A stretch of 64,000 nt of DNA from Prorocentrum cordatum (Eukaryota; Sar; Dinophyceae; Prorocentrales; Prorocentraceae), in the NCBI GenBank assembly GCA_963575745.1, contig CAUYUJ010006291.1, forward strand, positions 284,976 through 348,975. The letters run 5' to 3'. The notes below the pieces were generated by a model that saw only the letters and a program-made list of their open reading frames with translations, was not told the DNA's origin and ran no database searches. A program made the position numbers and the translations under genes. Shown in pieces: positions 1-10,709 of the stretch; position 1 is the first letter of the stretch; each line of letters begins with the position of its first letter.

Positions 1-93
1 ACACACTGAGTCGCCCACATTGGGACTCACCCGCACTCAGACTCACTCACAGAGACCACTCACACTCAGGCTCGCTGCGCACTCAACCTGTAA

Positions 94-437
94 GGATGTG
101 TCGAGCAAGGCGCTAATTTCAGCACCCCAAAGGGGGAGCCACCCTAGGGGTTGTTTCGCCACGGGCCCGTTCGCATCCAGATTGTGGCGATGTTTTAGGC
201 GGTTTGTCTGCTTGGTGGCTTGGACTTCGATGCTTTCAGGGCAGATTGTGAGGATGCCTCGAGAGAGACGCTGGTTTCAGCACCCCAAAGGGGGGGTGCC
301 AGGGGGCATTTCGCGGGCTCATTCGCGCCCAGATTGTGGGGATGTCAAAGGCGTTTTGCCTTTTCTCGTGGCCTTGACCTCGGTGCTTTTCGGACAGACT
401 ATGAGGATGCCTCGAGCGAGGTGCACACCATTATATT
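94..437. repeat. tandem repeat, unit about 155 bp
   Basis: Two full copies and the start of a third follow each other; each begins with GGATGnnTCGAG (94, 252 and 405, so periods of 158 and 153 bp). Shared internal words include AGCACCCCAAAGGGGG and CCAGATTGTGG. The open frames that cross it have no recognisable protein signal, so I read it as non-coding minisatellite DNA left of the Copia-1 insertion. Confidence 0.75.
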
Positions 438-569
438 TCTCCAGTGCAAACACCACGCGCATAAAGTGACCAAGCATACCAGCGCCAAACACCTGTAGCA
501 CATCAAGATGCACGCAAATCAGATTCAGAACTATGGCGCACCAGGAACGTGCACTCATCACTGGCAAGA

Positions 570-574
570 AGAAA
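570..574. other. target-site duplication (left copy), Copia-1
   Basis: AGAAA directly before the 5' LTR is repeated directly after the 3' LTR at 6359-6363. Five bases is the usual Ty1/copia duplication length. Confidence 0.9.
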
Positions 575-704
575 TGCTGTGCACTGTATTTGCTGGGGTC
601 GGTGACCCCCTGTGCAGGAGTTAGTTCAGAATGACAGGACGGGAGCTATGTTCGTAGGTCCTCTTGGCTCGCGAGGAAACAATAACATCATCAATCCAGC
701 TACA
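575..704 (+). repeat. 5' LTR of Copia-1
   Basis: 130 bp beginning TGCTGTGCAC and ending CCAGCTACA, so it has the TG...CA ends of an LTR. It aligns without gaps to 6229-6358 with about nine or ten substitutions, most of them transitions. It should hold the promoter and RNA start of the element, but no TATA-like box is evident. Confidence 0.95.
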
Positions 705-720
705 TGGTAGCGGAGCTCGG
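705..720 (+). other. primer-binding site (initiator tRNA-Met type)
   Basis: TGGTAGCGGAGCTCGG begins at the base after the LTR. It closely resembles the TGGTATCAGAGC-type site complementary to the 3' end of eukaryotic initiator tRNA-Met, where minus-strand DNA synthesis starts in many copia elements. Confidence 0.85.
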
Positions 721-774
721 TTAGCTCGCGCGCCACGCGACCTCCCCGCCCGGGAGGGCTGCTGGTCAGCAGTG

Positions 775-1524
775 ATGGCGGCGATCGAGGTGGTCGACGT
801 GCGGACCGACATGCGGTTACAGCGGTTCGACGGCACGGACGAGAAGTGGGGAGACTGGAGTCTCAGGTTCGAGGCCTACACCGCGCTGCTCGGCTTCGAG
901 GAGTTCATGACTGCGGCGGGCCAGAGGCAGGACCCGCTGCTGAACGAGCAGCTCAACGAGCGCGCGAGGCAGGTCAGCCAACGGTAGTGGGACCTGCTGA
1001 TCACATATTGTGAGGGTAAGGCGATGGGAGTGGTCAAGCTCTCGCGCAAGAGCGGCCTCGAGGCGTCGCGCCAGCTCAAGAATGAGTACGATAGTCGTTC
1101 AGGGAATCGCTGGACGGCGATGCTGCGGTTCATCCTGGACCCGCAGGACAAGTGGGCCAAGGATCGCGGGGCGGGCATCGACTACTTTCAGTCGCTCACC
1201 GCCTGGGAGGCGATTGTGGCCGAGTATGTGGATCAGAGCGGCGAAGCCGTTTCTGACAATGTCAGGGTGAGCGTGCTGCTGGAGCACGCGCCAGATCCAT
1301 ATCGAGAGGTGCTCCGACAGGCCCCAGAGGAGGTGAAGCTCACGTTCGCCGCAGTTCGCAGTCACATCAGGGGCTACTACAACCAGGGCAGGACTTTCAC
1401 TCACGTCCCAGACGTGGGCGGGGTTGCCCCGATGCAGGTGGATGCAGTCCGTGCCCAGCTGCCCAATGGCAAGGCCAACGGCAAGGGCCAGACGTACAAG
1501 TCCGACCAGTCAGGCGGGAAGTAA
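775..1524 (+). pseudogene. gag: Copia-1 gag (capsid-like) region, broken
   Basis: An open frame runs from about 775 with one TAG at 985-987 and then on in the same frame to 1524. Near its start it has RFDGTDEKWGDWSLRFEAYT, typical of the copia Gag (UBN2-type) fold, followed by a helical region (ALLGFEEF, WDLLITYCEGKAMGV, LDPQDKWAKD). Gag packages the element RNA into virus-like particles in the cytoplasm. The first ATG in frame lies close to 774. The frame is lost around 1520, and zinc-knuckle coding continues in another frame. The stop and the frame shift mean this copy cannot make intact Gag. Confidence 0.8.
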
Positions 1525-1907
1525 GCAGATGCCAGAAGGGCAAGGGCTCAAAGACCAAGTCTAAGGGTCGTGATGGCGGCAAGCGCGCCAAGATCCAGGC
1601 GGAGTACTTCGACGGCGAGCGCGGCTGCTGCGGCAAGTGGGGCCGCCAGCGGGCGGACTGCAGGAAAAAGAAGGCCGACGACTCGAAGAAGGAGCCAGGT
1701 CACACCCAAGCTGTTCAAGGCGACGCAGCTTCGCCATCAGCCCAGCAGCCAGCGGATGGCACGGCGAAGGCGGCGTCGGGCTACTTTGACGGCAAGCCCG
1801 ATGGCTGGATGTTCGCGGTCACGGCGCAGCCGGATGGCCGGGTGGCGAAGGTTGGCGGCTCCATCCTGATCGACAGCGGCAGCGACGACCATCTCTGCAG
1901 GCACTGA
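1525..1907 (+). pseudogene. Copia-1 zinc knuckle and protease active site
   Basis: After a frame shift, lysine-rich coding leads to CCGKWGRQRADC, which is a CCHC zinc knuckle (C-x2-C-x4-H-x4-C) with the first Cys and the His both replaced by Arg. About 70 codons on comes ILIDSGSDDHLC, with the aspartic protease motif D-S-G at 1872-1880. The protease would cut the polyprotein. An in-frame TGA (1905-1907) follows directly, and the same frame stays open beyond it. Confidence 0.75.
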
Positions 1908-1937
1908 TTTGTCCCAGAGGCTCCCATCGGCGCTGCG

Positions 1938-3160
1938 GTGGACGCGCCGAGGCTCTTCGACGTGCAGCAGCGCCCACTACCGACGGCAGGCCTGAGGGGA
2001 GTAGAGATGACCAAAAAGGAGGGCATCACGGCAACAGCGGGCTTCCTCGTCGCCGACGTGAACGATGATCTGCTGAGTATGGGGAAGTTGCTCAGGCAGG
2101 GCTTCAGGTTCAACCTCAGCCTGGAGGACGGGCTCTATATGCCGAAGGGCCATTGCAGCGTGCAGCTCACGGCGGGGTGGAACAGCCTCAGGCCCCCGAT
2201 TGTCGCGGCGGGCCCCGCAGCTGAGGCCCATCACTGCCGCGGCGCGGCAGAGCGGCAGGATGCGACGACGGCTCATGTGCTCAACGCGGACAGCTCAGTC
2301 GGCGCGATGAGGACCAGGCTGAGGGGGCTGCGCATGCCCATCTACGGTGCCAAGGCGGAGCTTTGGGACAGGCCCATTGCGGCGGAGGCCGCGGTCAGGC
2401 GGTCGGAGGCCGAGAGGGCGCGCAAGCAGGCAGTCAAGGAGCAGCTCGGGATCCAGCACGACCCAGTCGATGCTAGGGAGTTACCCGTGCCGAAGGCTCC
2501 GAGTGCTGAAGAGGAGAGGCAGCATCGCCTCGCCCATCTCTGCCGACCGCGCCCTGGTGTGAGGGTGCATCCGCGGCAAGGCGCCCGATGCTCCACGCGC
2601 GCAGGTCACGCTCGAGGACTCCGAGCGGGAGGCGCCGCTCATCAGCTTGGACGTTGGGTTTTGCAAGACAGCTGATGAGGACGGCGACCTGGCGAAGGTC
2701 GAGGACACCTATGCGACGATGCTCGTGGCGTTCAGCTCGGACGCTGGAGTGGTGAAGGTCATCCCATGCTCATCGAAGTCGGAATGGCCGTGCGCGATTG
2801 CAGGCATCAAGCAGTTCGCGCAGCGGCTCGAGACGGGCAAGTGCAGACTCAGGACCGACTCTGAGCCTGCAACGAAGGCGATCTTGGACGGGGTAGTCGC
2901 AGAGCTGACGGACGGGCAAGGTCATTCCAGAGTTGACACCCAAGCACAGCAGCCAGTCCAACCCACCGGAGGCGGCTGTGAAGATTGCTGAGGGCCAGAC
3001 GCGGGCCCTCAGGTTGACTCTCGAGAAGCGCTACGGCACCAAGATCACGGCGGCCATGCCGATCTGGGCCTGGATGATGCGTCATGCTGGGTGGCTACAC
3101 GAGCGGTATTCACGACGAGCTGGAGGGCAGACTCCACATGAGATAGCGGATAGCGACGGG
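1938..3160 (+). pseudogene. Copia-1 integrase region
   Basis: The protease frame continues to about 2540, with HRLAHL as a remnant of the zinc-binding His pair, then shifts. Frame 2647-2991 has SLDVGFCK at its start (first catalytic Asp) and RLRTDSEPAT near 2850 (second Asp), matching the integrase D,D-35-E core. A shift near 2925 moves the third position, NPPEAAVK near 2970 (candidate Glu), into the next frame, which runs on with WAWMMRHAGWLHERY as in copia integrases. Integrase would insert the cDNA into the genome. Three frames are needed to read it, so it is not functional here. Confidence 0.8.
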
Positions 3161-3200
3161 CACGCCCTACAGAGGCGACATCTGCACCTTCGGTGAGACG

Positions 3201-4811
3201 GTGCCGTATCGAATAGCTCGACCAAAGCATCGGGGACTCGGTGGAGGACGGCGGCTGCGCCGTGGGGGGGCGCAGTGGAGCCGTGGGATATGGGTTGGCA
3301 GATCTGACGAGTCCCAGGAGCATCTGCTGATGACTCCGCAAGGGGTCGATCGAGCTCGGGCCGTGCGACGGCCCCCTGAGGGCAGACAGACCGACAGGGA
3401 CCTCCTGCTGTCGGCGACGGGCCTCCCGTGGGCGACGAGGGCGGCGCCCGAGAGGTCGAGGCGACCACGGGCAGCCCCGCCCGTGGCGACAGGGATCCCG
3501 AGGGCGGATCAGCAGCAGCAGCAGCAGGCGCCACCGCCGGCAGGGCCACCCGAGGGCCGAGCGGACCCTGCTCAGCCCCGAGGCCCACCGCAGGCCCCAG
3601 GCCCAGCGGTGGCGGCAGGACAGCCGCAGCCACAGCCGCAGCCCCAGCGGCCAGCGCAGCCAGCGCCAGGAGATGTGGTCATGGGGGCGCTCCCGCCACA
3701 GGCGGAGAGGCGCGGGCTGCCGCCTGAGGCGGAGGCCTCAGAGAGCAAACGAGCGCGGGTTGCGGCGGTCCACGAGCTGGACGTCGGCAACCTAGACGAC
3801 CCGCCCGACGCGTTCTGGGAGGAGATCTCGGATGAGGTCGAGGACCAGACCGAGGACATGTTCGACGTGGGCGCTCAGGATGAGCTGGACAAGGAGCTCA
3901 CGCTTGAGCACCTGCAGAGCCTCCTGGACCACGGCGTCGGCGAGGACATCCCCAAGTCGGAGGCAAGGGGAACGAAGCACATCGCCACCCGCTGGGAAAA
4001 GCAGTGGAGGTGGAAGCCTGCGCGACAGGAGTGGCAGCGCAAGGTGAGATTCGTCTGCCGCGAGTTCCGCTGGCCGGAGTGGCGCGACGACCTGTTCACG
4101 CCAGGATCGGCTCTGATCTCCAACAGGCTCATCGACTTCGTGGCTTTCAAGCGCGGCTTCGAGGTGATGGCGCTAGACGCGACGGGCGCCTTCTACCAGG
4201 CGCCCGATCACGAGGATGTGGCGGTGGATTCGCCGCAGGAGCACGACGGGCTGCAGGCAGAGGGCAAGAGCACGGACATCTACTGGAAGTTGAAGAGACA
4301 ACTGCCTGGCAGGCGCACGGCGGCGCCTGGCTGGGTGGAGCACGCGGCAGGCATCCTCATGGACGAGATGCGCATGGCGAGGTGCGAGATGGCCCCGCAG
4401 TTCTTCTACAACTGAGAGACTGAGGTGGTGGTCGGGCTCCACATGGACGACCTACACATGACAGGACCCAGGGGCGCGCTGGAGGGCTTCTGGGACGAGC
4501 TGGGCCAGCGCGTGACCTTCAGCGGCGGCGAGATCCACGAGCACGGCACCACCTACGAACACCTGAAGAGGTTGAGGACGCGGTTCGAGCACGGGACAGA
4601 GCGGAAGGCGAACCCGAAGTATCTGGACTGCGCGGTGGAGACCCTCAAGCTCGGGAGCGCGAACACGGCGCCCACGCCAGGAGTGCCAGCTCACAAGGCG
4701 CTCATGGGGGGTACCTCGGCCCTGTCTTCTGTTCAGGCTGGCATCTACCGATCGTGCGCGGGGGCGCTGATGTACTACGCCCAGGACAGGGCGGACTGCC
4801 AGTATGAATAG
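3201..4811 (+). pseudogene. Copia-1 linker and reverse transcriptase
   Basis: One frame runs from 3201 to 4811 except for a TGA at 4413-4415. The first 250 codons are a Pro/Gln/Ala-rich and then acidic linker. Reverse transcriptase (RVT_2 type) starts near 3950 (KHIATRWEKQWR) and shows MALDATGAFYQAP near 4165-4205, the first catalytic Asp, and VVVGLHMDDLHMTGP near 4425-4470, the YxDD box in the form HMDD. The TAG at 4809-4811 (DCQYE then stop) interrupts the join to RNase H, which continues in the same frame. The enzyme would copy element RNA into DNA. Confidence 0.85.
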
Positions 4812-4823
4812 AGCCTGCTAGGG

Positions 4824-5774
4824 ATGATGCTGTCAGGCCCCACCGTCGATGCCTTCACCGCACTCGAGAGGCTGGTCAGGTACCTGATGGGCACGAGGGA
4901 CGCGGTGAACTGGCTTCCGAGACCGACGGAGGGCACGAACGTCGAGATGGTGGGCTACGGCGTCAGCGACTGGGCAGGCGACCTTCAGACGAGGAGGTCG
5001 CAGTCGAGCGGCAAGGTCGAGATCGACAACGTCCCCATGCACTCCTTCAGCAGGCGCCAGGCGACCGTGGCGACCAGCTCGGGAGTGGCAGAGTACTATG
5101 CGGCGACGGCAGTCGCCGAGGATCTCCTCTACTTCAAGTCGCTCCTGGAGTTCATGGGCTTCGCGGTGGCGACTACTCTTCTGACGGACTCGTCGGCGGC
5201 CCGAGGGATTGCCAAACGTGAGGGAGTTGGCAAGGTCAGGAGCCTGGAGGCGCGTGTGCTTTGCCTCCAGCAGGCGATCAAGAGGAGGCTGATGGACACC
5301 GGGACCGCCGGCACCGACGATAACAAGGCCGACTTGGGCACGAAGATCCTCGGGTACGAGCGCTTCGTCAAGCTCAGGACGATGAACGGCATCTACACGG
5401 ACATGGGCCAGGTCGCGGAGAGCGATCACCAGCCGGACGAGGTGGATTTCGACGTGGGGGCGGCGGCTCGGGTTCGGCGCACCCCAGGCGTGGCCGCTTC
5501 ACCGAGTGCGACCCGCTCAGCGGCCCTGGCGATGATCACGGCGGCGGTAGCGCTCTTTCAAGGGTGCGAAGGACCCGCCACCGAGTACGACGGCTACTAC
5601 GACACGGAGGTTTGCTCCAAGGACGGCGTGGTCGCGAGCGACTGGACGAGTTACTGGCTGGTGCTTGTCGTCTGGGCGCTGGTCGTGGCCATCGTCTTCG
5701 GCTACGCGGGGTTCCGCTACGCCAGCTTGGGGGGGGGGGCAGGAGTGGCTCCTCGTCCAGACCGAGCCCGATGA
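4824..5774 (+). pseudogene. Copia-1 RNase H with hydrophobic C-terminal tail
   Basis: RNase H core residues are all visible: VSDWAGD (Asp), SSGVAEYYA (Glu), LLTDSSAARG (Asp) and ADLGTK (Asp). RNase H removes the RNA strand during cDNA synthesis. After the enzyme the frame adds about 110 residues that include the hydrophobic stretch YWLVLVVWALVVAIVFGYAG, a good membrane segment that copia Pol does not usually carry. The frame is lost or ends soon after a run of eleven G at 5729-5739, where a length error would change the tail. The start given is only the first in-frame Met after the TAG at 4809-4811. Confidence 0.85.
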
Positions 5775-6219
5775 CGCGAGGGACAAGAAGATCGACTCAG
5801 GCATGGCCGCATGGTATCCACGTCGACCAAGTCGATGGTGGAGCAGACTAACCGCATGAGGAGGACGGATGGCACTCAATCGCAGACAACGTACAAGTGG
5901 AGATGGGCTACTCCACGTTTCCAGCCATTGTCGATCAGCATGCACGGTGCTTTCCTTGAGGTGCATGCTGGGAGTGAGGCCAAGGCTAGAGGACTGTTTC
6001 TGTACTGAGGCTCAGGGTGAGGACCTTGAGCGGCTACGCTTTGCTGAGCTCACGTTCCATCTGTCATGCTTTATATTATTAACTGTCTCCTGACATGCTC
6101 AGACCCGCTGTGGTATAGCGCGCTGATGGCCATACTTATTTTGCCTGGGGGGCGCCCCAGCCGAGTTACCTTTTCAGGAGCCGGTTGAAAGCTCGACTCT
6201 AGACACACGCCGAGCTTCC

Positions 6220-6228
6220 AAGGGGGCG
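6220..6228 (+). other. polypurine tract of Copia-1
   Basis: AAGGGGG followed by CG lies directly before the 3' LTR, the position of the plus-strand primer in LTR retrotransposons. Confidence 0.7.
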
Positions 6229-6358
6229 TGCTGTGCATTGTATTTGCTGGGGTCGGTGGCCCCTTGTGCAGAAGTTAGTTCAGCATGACAGGACGGGAGC
6301 TATGGTCGTAGGCCCTCTTGGCTCGCGAGGAACCAATAACATCATCAACCCAGCTACA
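6229..6358 (+). repeat. 3' LTR of Copia-1
   Basis: Gap-free partner of 575-704, beginning TGCTGTGCATTG and ending CCCAGCTACA, followed by the target duplication AGAAA. Confidence 0.95.
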
Positions 6359-6363
6359 AGAAA

Positions 6364-6988
6364 TCTCATCAGCGGCATAGTAGCAGCATATAGTGTACAG
6401 TAGCACGCGCCATCAACACAATTATCCGGCACACAAAGTACACACACATGACCCACGTATATAGCAACAGCGTGTACACGCATCCGTTATTTGTCAATTA
6501 CGCAAATCACACACGACAACACACGCGCATGCCTAGCATATATAGCTGTTACAACGATCGCGCATACGCCATTAGGTAATGCATCCCGTTGTTGTGCCGC
6601 ACGCGAGTGGCTCCGAAGCGATCCGCAGCAGCTCTGTGGTAGGGATCGCCCGCATCTAATTCATCAATTCCACAGGGGCCTCTGGGGGGCTTCTGCTTTC
6701 GCGGCCTCCCCTTGTTCATCGTCCTCCTTTCTTTCGCCACCTCCAAGTCTGCTTCCGCCGACTGTCCATCCTCCGTCACTTCCGATACCACTGGCGCGCT
6801 GCCCTGTCCAGGGCCGCGTGGGTGTCGTGTGCTGATGCCCAGACCCTCCGCCCTCCCTGAGACCCCCTGTAATTCAAATTGTCGAATTCCATTTCTCACT
6901 CGTCCGCCCCCGTCCTTCGCCACATTCATTTAGTCTCCCCGAATGTCAGCTTGTGACTAACAAATGATCCCCTCCCCCCCGGGCTGAT
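6364..6988. other. no gene recognised between the two copia elements
   Basis: Open frames on both strands here are short and lack known motifs. This is the original flank of the Copia-1 insertion. It becomes C-rich just before the Copia-2 LTR. Confidence 0.5.
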
Positions 6989-7534
6989 CTTTGCATGGCT
7001 CTCCTCTCGTCTTGCCCTGCATGGGGCACGATTGACTCATCAAACGCCACCTTCAATACTACTGCTGCTCCGCCTTCTGGACAACGCCGTCGAGATGGGT
7101 ACCCTGAGCTAACAAGTTCAACAGTCGACGGGCCTTGGCTGAGGGTATGGGCATAGAATGGCGGAAGCTGCTGTCTGCAGGGATCCTGAGTTTCGACCTA
7201 AGGAGGGTGTTACAAGAAATGGAGAGTCGGAGGAGCAGCGGGCGTCGCTGGTGAGACTGACTCTTCTTCCTCACCGGGACGGGCAAATGATGATTTTCCT
7301 CAGGCCGCCTCATCTTCAGCCAAAGTGCCAGCGCAGTTTGTGTTGCGTGTTCCTGACAACATGCTATGCCTGCTGTGCCTCGCGCACCGCACGGCACTAC
7401 ACTATCCTCGAATGTGCATGCTGCAGGAGAGGCCGGTATTTTGTCTGTACCAGCCTATCGGTGCATTTTGGCTGGTTTGGGTGGGGTCCCTGGGCCTCTG
7501 GCCGGGGCGAGCTGGTTTAAACATTCCGTCGGTA
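6989..7534 (-). repeat. 3' LTR of Copia-2
   Basis: It aligns along nearly its whole length to 33341-33939. Shared words are GGCTCTCCTCTCGTCT, GACTGACTCTTCTTCCTCA, CATGCTATGCCTGCT, GGCACTACACTATCC, GGCTGGTTTGGGTGGGGTCC and ACATTCCGTCGGTAG. Read on the - strand it comes after RNase H and a short purine tract (GGGGGAG), as a 3' LTR should. Edges are accurate to about 10 bp. Confidence 0.88.
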
Positions 7535-7770
7535 GCTCCCCCGATTCACGCTCCTCCTCTCCGTGCCGGTCATCATCAGACACGGAGCCTTCACGATCAG
7601 GATCCAGACCAGCCCTTCCGGCGTGGGACCCCGTTAGCATCATTCTTGCATTTGAGCCAACATGGTTTTTCGAAAAAACGTGTCGCCGACTACGCTTGGA
7701 GCCCTAAAGCCGAACGGACGCGCGCCGTACCAGGGACAGGCAAGGTCTTTGTCATCCCGTCCGCCTTCTG

Positions 7771-8340
7771 CTATGCAGTGGGGACGTGGCCGAGCCGAAG
7801 TATCCCCTGGCACATCCTGCTAACCAGCGCACTCGCCCTGTTCGCCAGGCATTTGGTGCGCCACAAGCCTTGACCCGCTGCCACTGCGAGCGACGCGCTG
7901 TTGTCGCCCCTCAGGCGCACAGAAACTGGCCGAACCCACATCAAGCCTAACACCGGCTCGGTGCCTTCCTTCGTGAGGCAACCCATGGCCAAGCTTGTGA
8001 TCTCAGCCTCGGCCGTCGACCGGGCAGGCTGTGCTTGCTTAATCGACCTCCAGTCGACGAAGCATTCACACACGTACGTTGCCACCCCCGACTGGCTGCA
8101 GTCCGGCTCAAAAGTGGCATCCGCAAAAGTCTCCAACCGCAGCTCGCCCATCCCAGCTTTGTACAACAGGCCGTGGATACGCGTGCTGATTACATATCTG
8201 AGCACACGCTTACTCAGGCGAAGCGCCCAGAGGGGGCACGACGAGGCAGCAGAGGCAGCGCGGGACGCTACAGAGGATATGTCGGGCTTAGTGCGGCTGC
8301 TCAGCCACAAGAGGCCTCCAGTTATATCCTTTGAGAGCAA
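7771..8340 (-). pseudogene. Copia-2 RNase H
   Basis: A 189-codon frame with the copia RNase H pattern: GLLWLSSRTKPDI, ETFADATFEP (Asp), RSTAEAEITSLA (Glu), LRGDNSASLAVA (Asp) and a typical end, LGHVPTA. All catalytic acidic residues are kept. It is cut off from the reverse transcriptase by frame shifts near 8320-8580. The enzyme would degrade RNA in RNA:DNA hybrids during replication of the element. Confidence 0.85.
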
Positions 8341-9270
8341 GTCTCACGTTCGCCACATCTGGCTCTGCAGCCTCCTCGTCGCTGATCGGCTCCATCTGCA
8401 TCGTGCTGGTGCCGTTTGCCTTGTCCAGCCCACATTTTTCCAACAGGTCCGAAATGTATTCCCGCTGGTGGATGAATAAGCTGTCGGCACGCGCTTCGAT
8501 GGTCAGCGAGAGGTACTTCAGTTCGCCTGGCGCGCCCAAATTGATCATGCTCTGGACGCTGCACTCCCAGAGGGACTAAAATGCGCGCGTCAGCGCTGCC
8601 ACCAATTCGCTGGCGCCCAGGATGAGGAAGTCGTCCACGAGCACGTATCCGAACACCATGCTCTCGGACTCCATCCTCGGCTCCGTAACGGGCACCAGCG
8701 ACTGCACGAGCTTGCACTCGACGCCGTCGTGCTGCACCCGCACGTTGCTCAAATCGCTGTCCCGCTCGATGCCCCATGCTCGCGTGGACGCTCGCAATCT
8801 GTAGATCGCCTGCTTCGCTCTCCACAGTTCGTCTGGCTTGCAGAGGCCGTCCGTAATCGACGAACATCCTCGGCGGCCTAACGATAACCTCGCCGACCTC
8901 CTCGGGAAGCTTCGCGTTGAGGATTGCCGTGCTGACGTCCAGCGAGCGGACAGCCCAGCCTTTGTGCGCTGCCACGGCCAGGGCAGTCTTCACCGAGCTG
9001 ATGTCCACGTTCGCCGCGTACACTCGCTCGCCGTCGCCGCGCTCCTGCTGGTTCCCGCAGACGACCCCCCCGCATCTTCTTCCTCCTCTTTCCAGCCGAA
9101 TCGGTGGCCTTCACTCCTGCCAATGCGCCTTCATCGGCAAGATCCTGCGCGGCGAATCTGCCTCCCGCTCTGCGGGCGATAACTCCTCGTAGGAGCCAGT
9201 CTCGCGCAGCGACCCGAGCTCACTCCAGCGCGAGTTTCCACTCCTCGCGCTCCTGGACATGCGCCGCCCG
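8322..9270 (-). pseudogene. Copia-2 reverse transcriptase
   Basis: Read from right to left. The beginning (EWKLALESELGSL, ETGSYEELSPAE) is near 9270-9190. ANVDISSVKTALAVAAHKGW and VRSLDVSTAILNAKLPEE (first catalytic Asp) lie near 9020-8890. FGYVLVDDFLILG (YxDD box as VLVDD) is near 8655-8615, and the thumb end with NLGAPGELKYLSLTIEA is near 8540. At least three frames are needed, so it is a decayed RVT_2-type reverse transcriptase. Confidence 0.82.
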
Positions 9271-9364
9271 CACGTCCGCGACGCTGAAGATCTGCATGGC
9301 CGAGTCCCCCACGATGTCGTGGCACTCTGGAGGCGCGTCGTCCACGTCTCCACCACCTCGTGCG

Positions 9365-9955
9365 TCAGCAACGCCAGCAAATGGAACATGCATGTTGCAT
9401 GTTCATGCTGTCGCGGTGCGTGAGGTGTTTCAGAGTTGTACCACTAGTTCCTGGCTGGCGAGGCCGAGTGGATCTCGAAGTCGCCGAACGTGGATGCCTT
9501 CTCCGCGGCTCCTCCTCGACCTCCTCACTCCTCCTCGTCCTCCTCCTCCTCCTCCTCCTCGCTGACGTCGCCTTCGCCGCACGAGCTCCGAGGCGACATC
9601 TTTCATCTCGAGTGTGGGGTTGATGACGGCCGGGGCACGCAGGGCACGAGAAGGTCCGCTCCTCGGACTCCGCCTCGAAGATGTCGTCGCCGCTGCCTCC
9701 TCCCGGTGATGCTGCGTCCTCTGCGCGCTTCTCCTCATCCTGCTTCTCCTCTTCCTGGGCACGATCCTCCTCAGCTGGATGCCGTCCCGGCCGCGGGGCC
9801 GATGGATCCTCCTCACCCCGCCTATCCTCCTGGGCCTCACCCTCCGCAGCGTGCGGGCCCTCCTCCTCGGCATCCCACGCCTGCAGGCTGAGAGCGAAGC
9901 TGGACGAGACCTCGAACGCCCAGCCGGCCGACCCCCCCCCTGTCAGAGAAGGCAA
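9365..9955 (-). pseudogene. Copia-2 acidic/basic linker between integrase and reverse transcriptase
   Basis: A long frame rich in Glu, Asp and Arg (for example AEEDRAQEEEKQDEEKRAED) with GAA/GAG and CGG runs at 9535-9560. It lies where copia elements have a low-complexity linker. It contains a CPACPGRH stretch but no known fold. The opposite-strand frames over the same bases are shadows. Confidence 0.5.
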
Positions 9956-10510
9956 CCGCCACTCACGCCGTCAGCTACTCCTAAGTACGGCTCGCGCGCT
10001 CGAGGCTCGAAGCTGCTCGTCACCGCCGCTCCAAAGGGCGGGCAATTTCCGAAGCCTCGCCCTTGGCCCTCCCGGCGCTGGCACCATTCGGAGTGCTGGA
10101 CAGCTGCAGACCAGAGCGCCTGCCGATCCTTAGCGTCGAAACGCTCGGCCATGAGCATTGCGCGCGCTCTCGCTTTGATCACACCGACCCCGCGCTCAGC
10201 CCTGGGGTGGGAATTGGACTCGCCCCCGGCCGTCGACGTCATTACGATGTGGTGCCTGGACGCCATGTGGCCCTTGACGGCGCACCCTGTCAGCTCCCCA
10301 GCCTTGTCACCGTGCAGCCGAAACACGGCAGGTCCTTGGAACTCGAGGTTGACCTCGCTGATGATCTCCTCCATCGCCGCGACGCACTCCTTGAAGGTCT
10401 CCCCTTCCAAGGGCCGCGTGCAGTACCGCGTCTTGACGTTGTCCTTGTTCGCCCCGATGTTCCCGCACGCCTCTCTGGGAACATCTTGCCGCTGCTCCTC
10501 TAGACCTCCC
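9943..10510 (-). pseudogene. Copia-2 integrase catalytic core, second part
   Basis: Contains FRLHGDKAGEL (second catalytic Asp near 10317) and HPRAERGVGVIKARARAM (the candidate catalytic Glu in the AERG-type motif near 10190), then the helical copia pattern WSAAVQHSEWCQ and FGAAVTSSFEPRAREPYLG near its end. The first Asp lies across two insertions, at about 11205. The 10511-10709 foldback sits directly upstream. Confidence 0.8.
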
Positions 10511-10709
10511 AGATGACGTCCGAGTAGATGGGGTCGAATAGTCGCTCATCATCTCCGATGCGTCGGCGATGCGGTTCGATGCGGAGCCCGATTTTCTCCA
10601 CGCCGACGTCGCCGATGCGTCACCGACGTCGGCGATGCATCGCCGACGCATCGCAAGTGCATTGGCGATGCGGCGCGATCCTCCAACCCCATCTACTCGG
10701 ACCCCATCT
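10511..10709. mobile_element. 199-bp foldback element inside Copia-2 integrase
   Basis: The ends are an inverted repeat of about 27 bp (10511-10537 against 10683-10709) sharing GTCCGAGTAGATGGGGT. The interior is built of repeated CGATGCG/CGCATCG words, which also pair. Copia-2 integrase coding lies on both sides. Related GAGGAG(A/C)AGCGGCA sequence is found on both flanks, perhaps a duplicated target. It has no coding capacity. Confidence 0.7.

Larger units (their letters stand above)
575..6358 (+). mobile_element. Copia-1, complete-ended Ty1/copia LTR retrotransposon
   Basis: A 5784-bp element with 130-bp LTRs at both ends, a 5-bp target duplication AGAAA (570-574 and 6359-6363), a primer-binding site just inside the 5' LTR and a purine tract before the 3' LTR. 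The internal domain order gag, zinc knuckle, protease, integrase, reverse transcriptase, RNase H is that of Ty1/copia (integrase before reverse transcriptase). The reading frame is broken by in-frame stops (985-987 TAG, 1905-1907 TGA, 4413-4415 TGA, 4809-4811 TAG) and several frame shifts (near 1520, 2540, 2925 and 5735), so this copy is dead. The LTRs differ at about nine or ten of 130 positions, so the insertion is not recent. Confidence 0.95.

Noticed and set aside
7468-7480. GCATTTTGGCTGG inside the left LTR, resembling leader core
   Set aside because: The partner LTR reads GCACTATGGCTGG, so the word arose within the LTR and is not a leader relic.
7651-7664. TTGAGCCAACATGG, similar to the end of the spliced leader on the - strand
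   Set aside because: 13 of 14 bases fit, but the leader's first part (CCGTAG) is missing and the site lies within Copia-2 just before its 3' LTR, so chance is likely.
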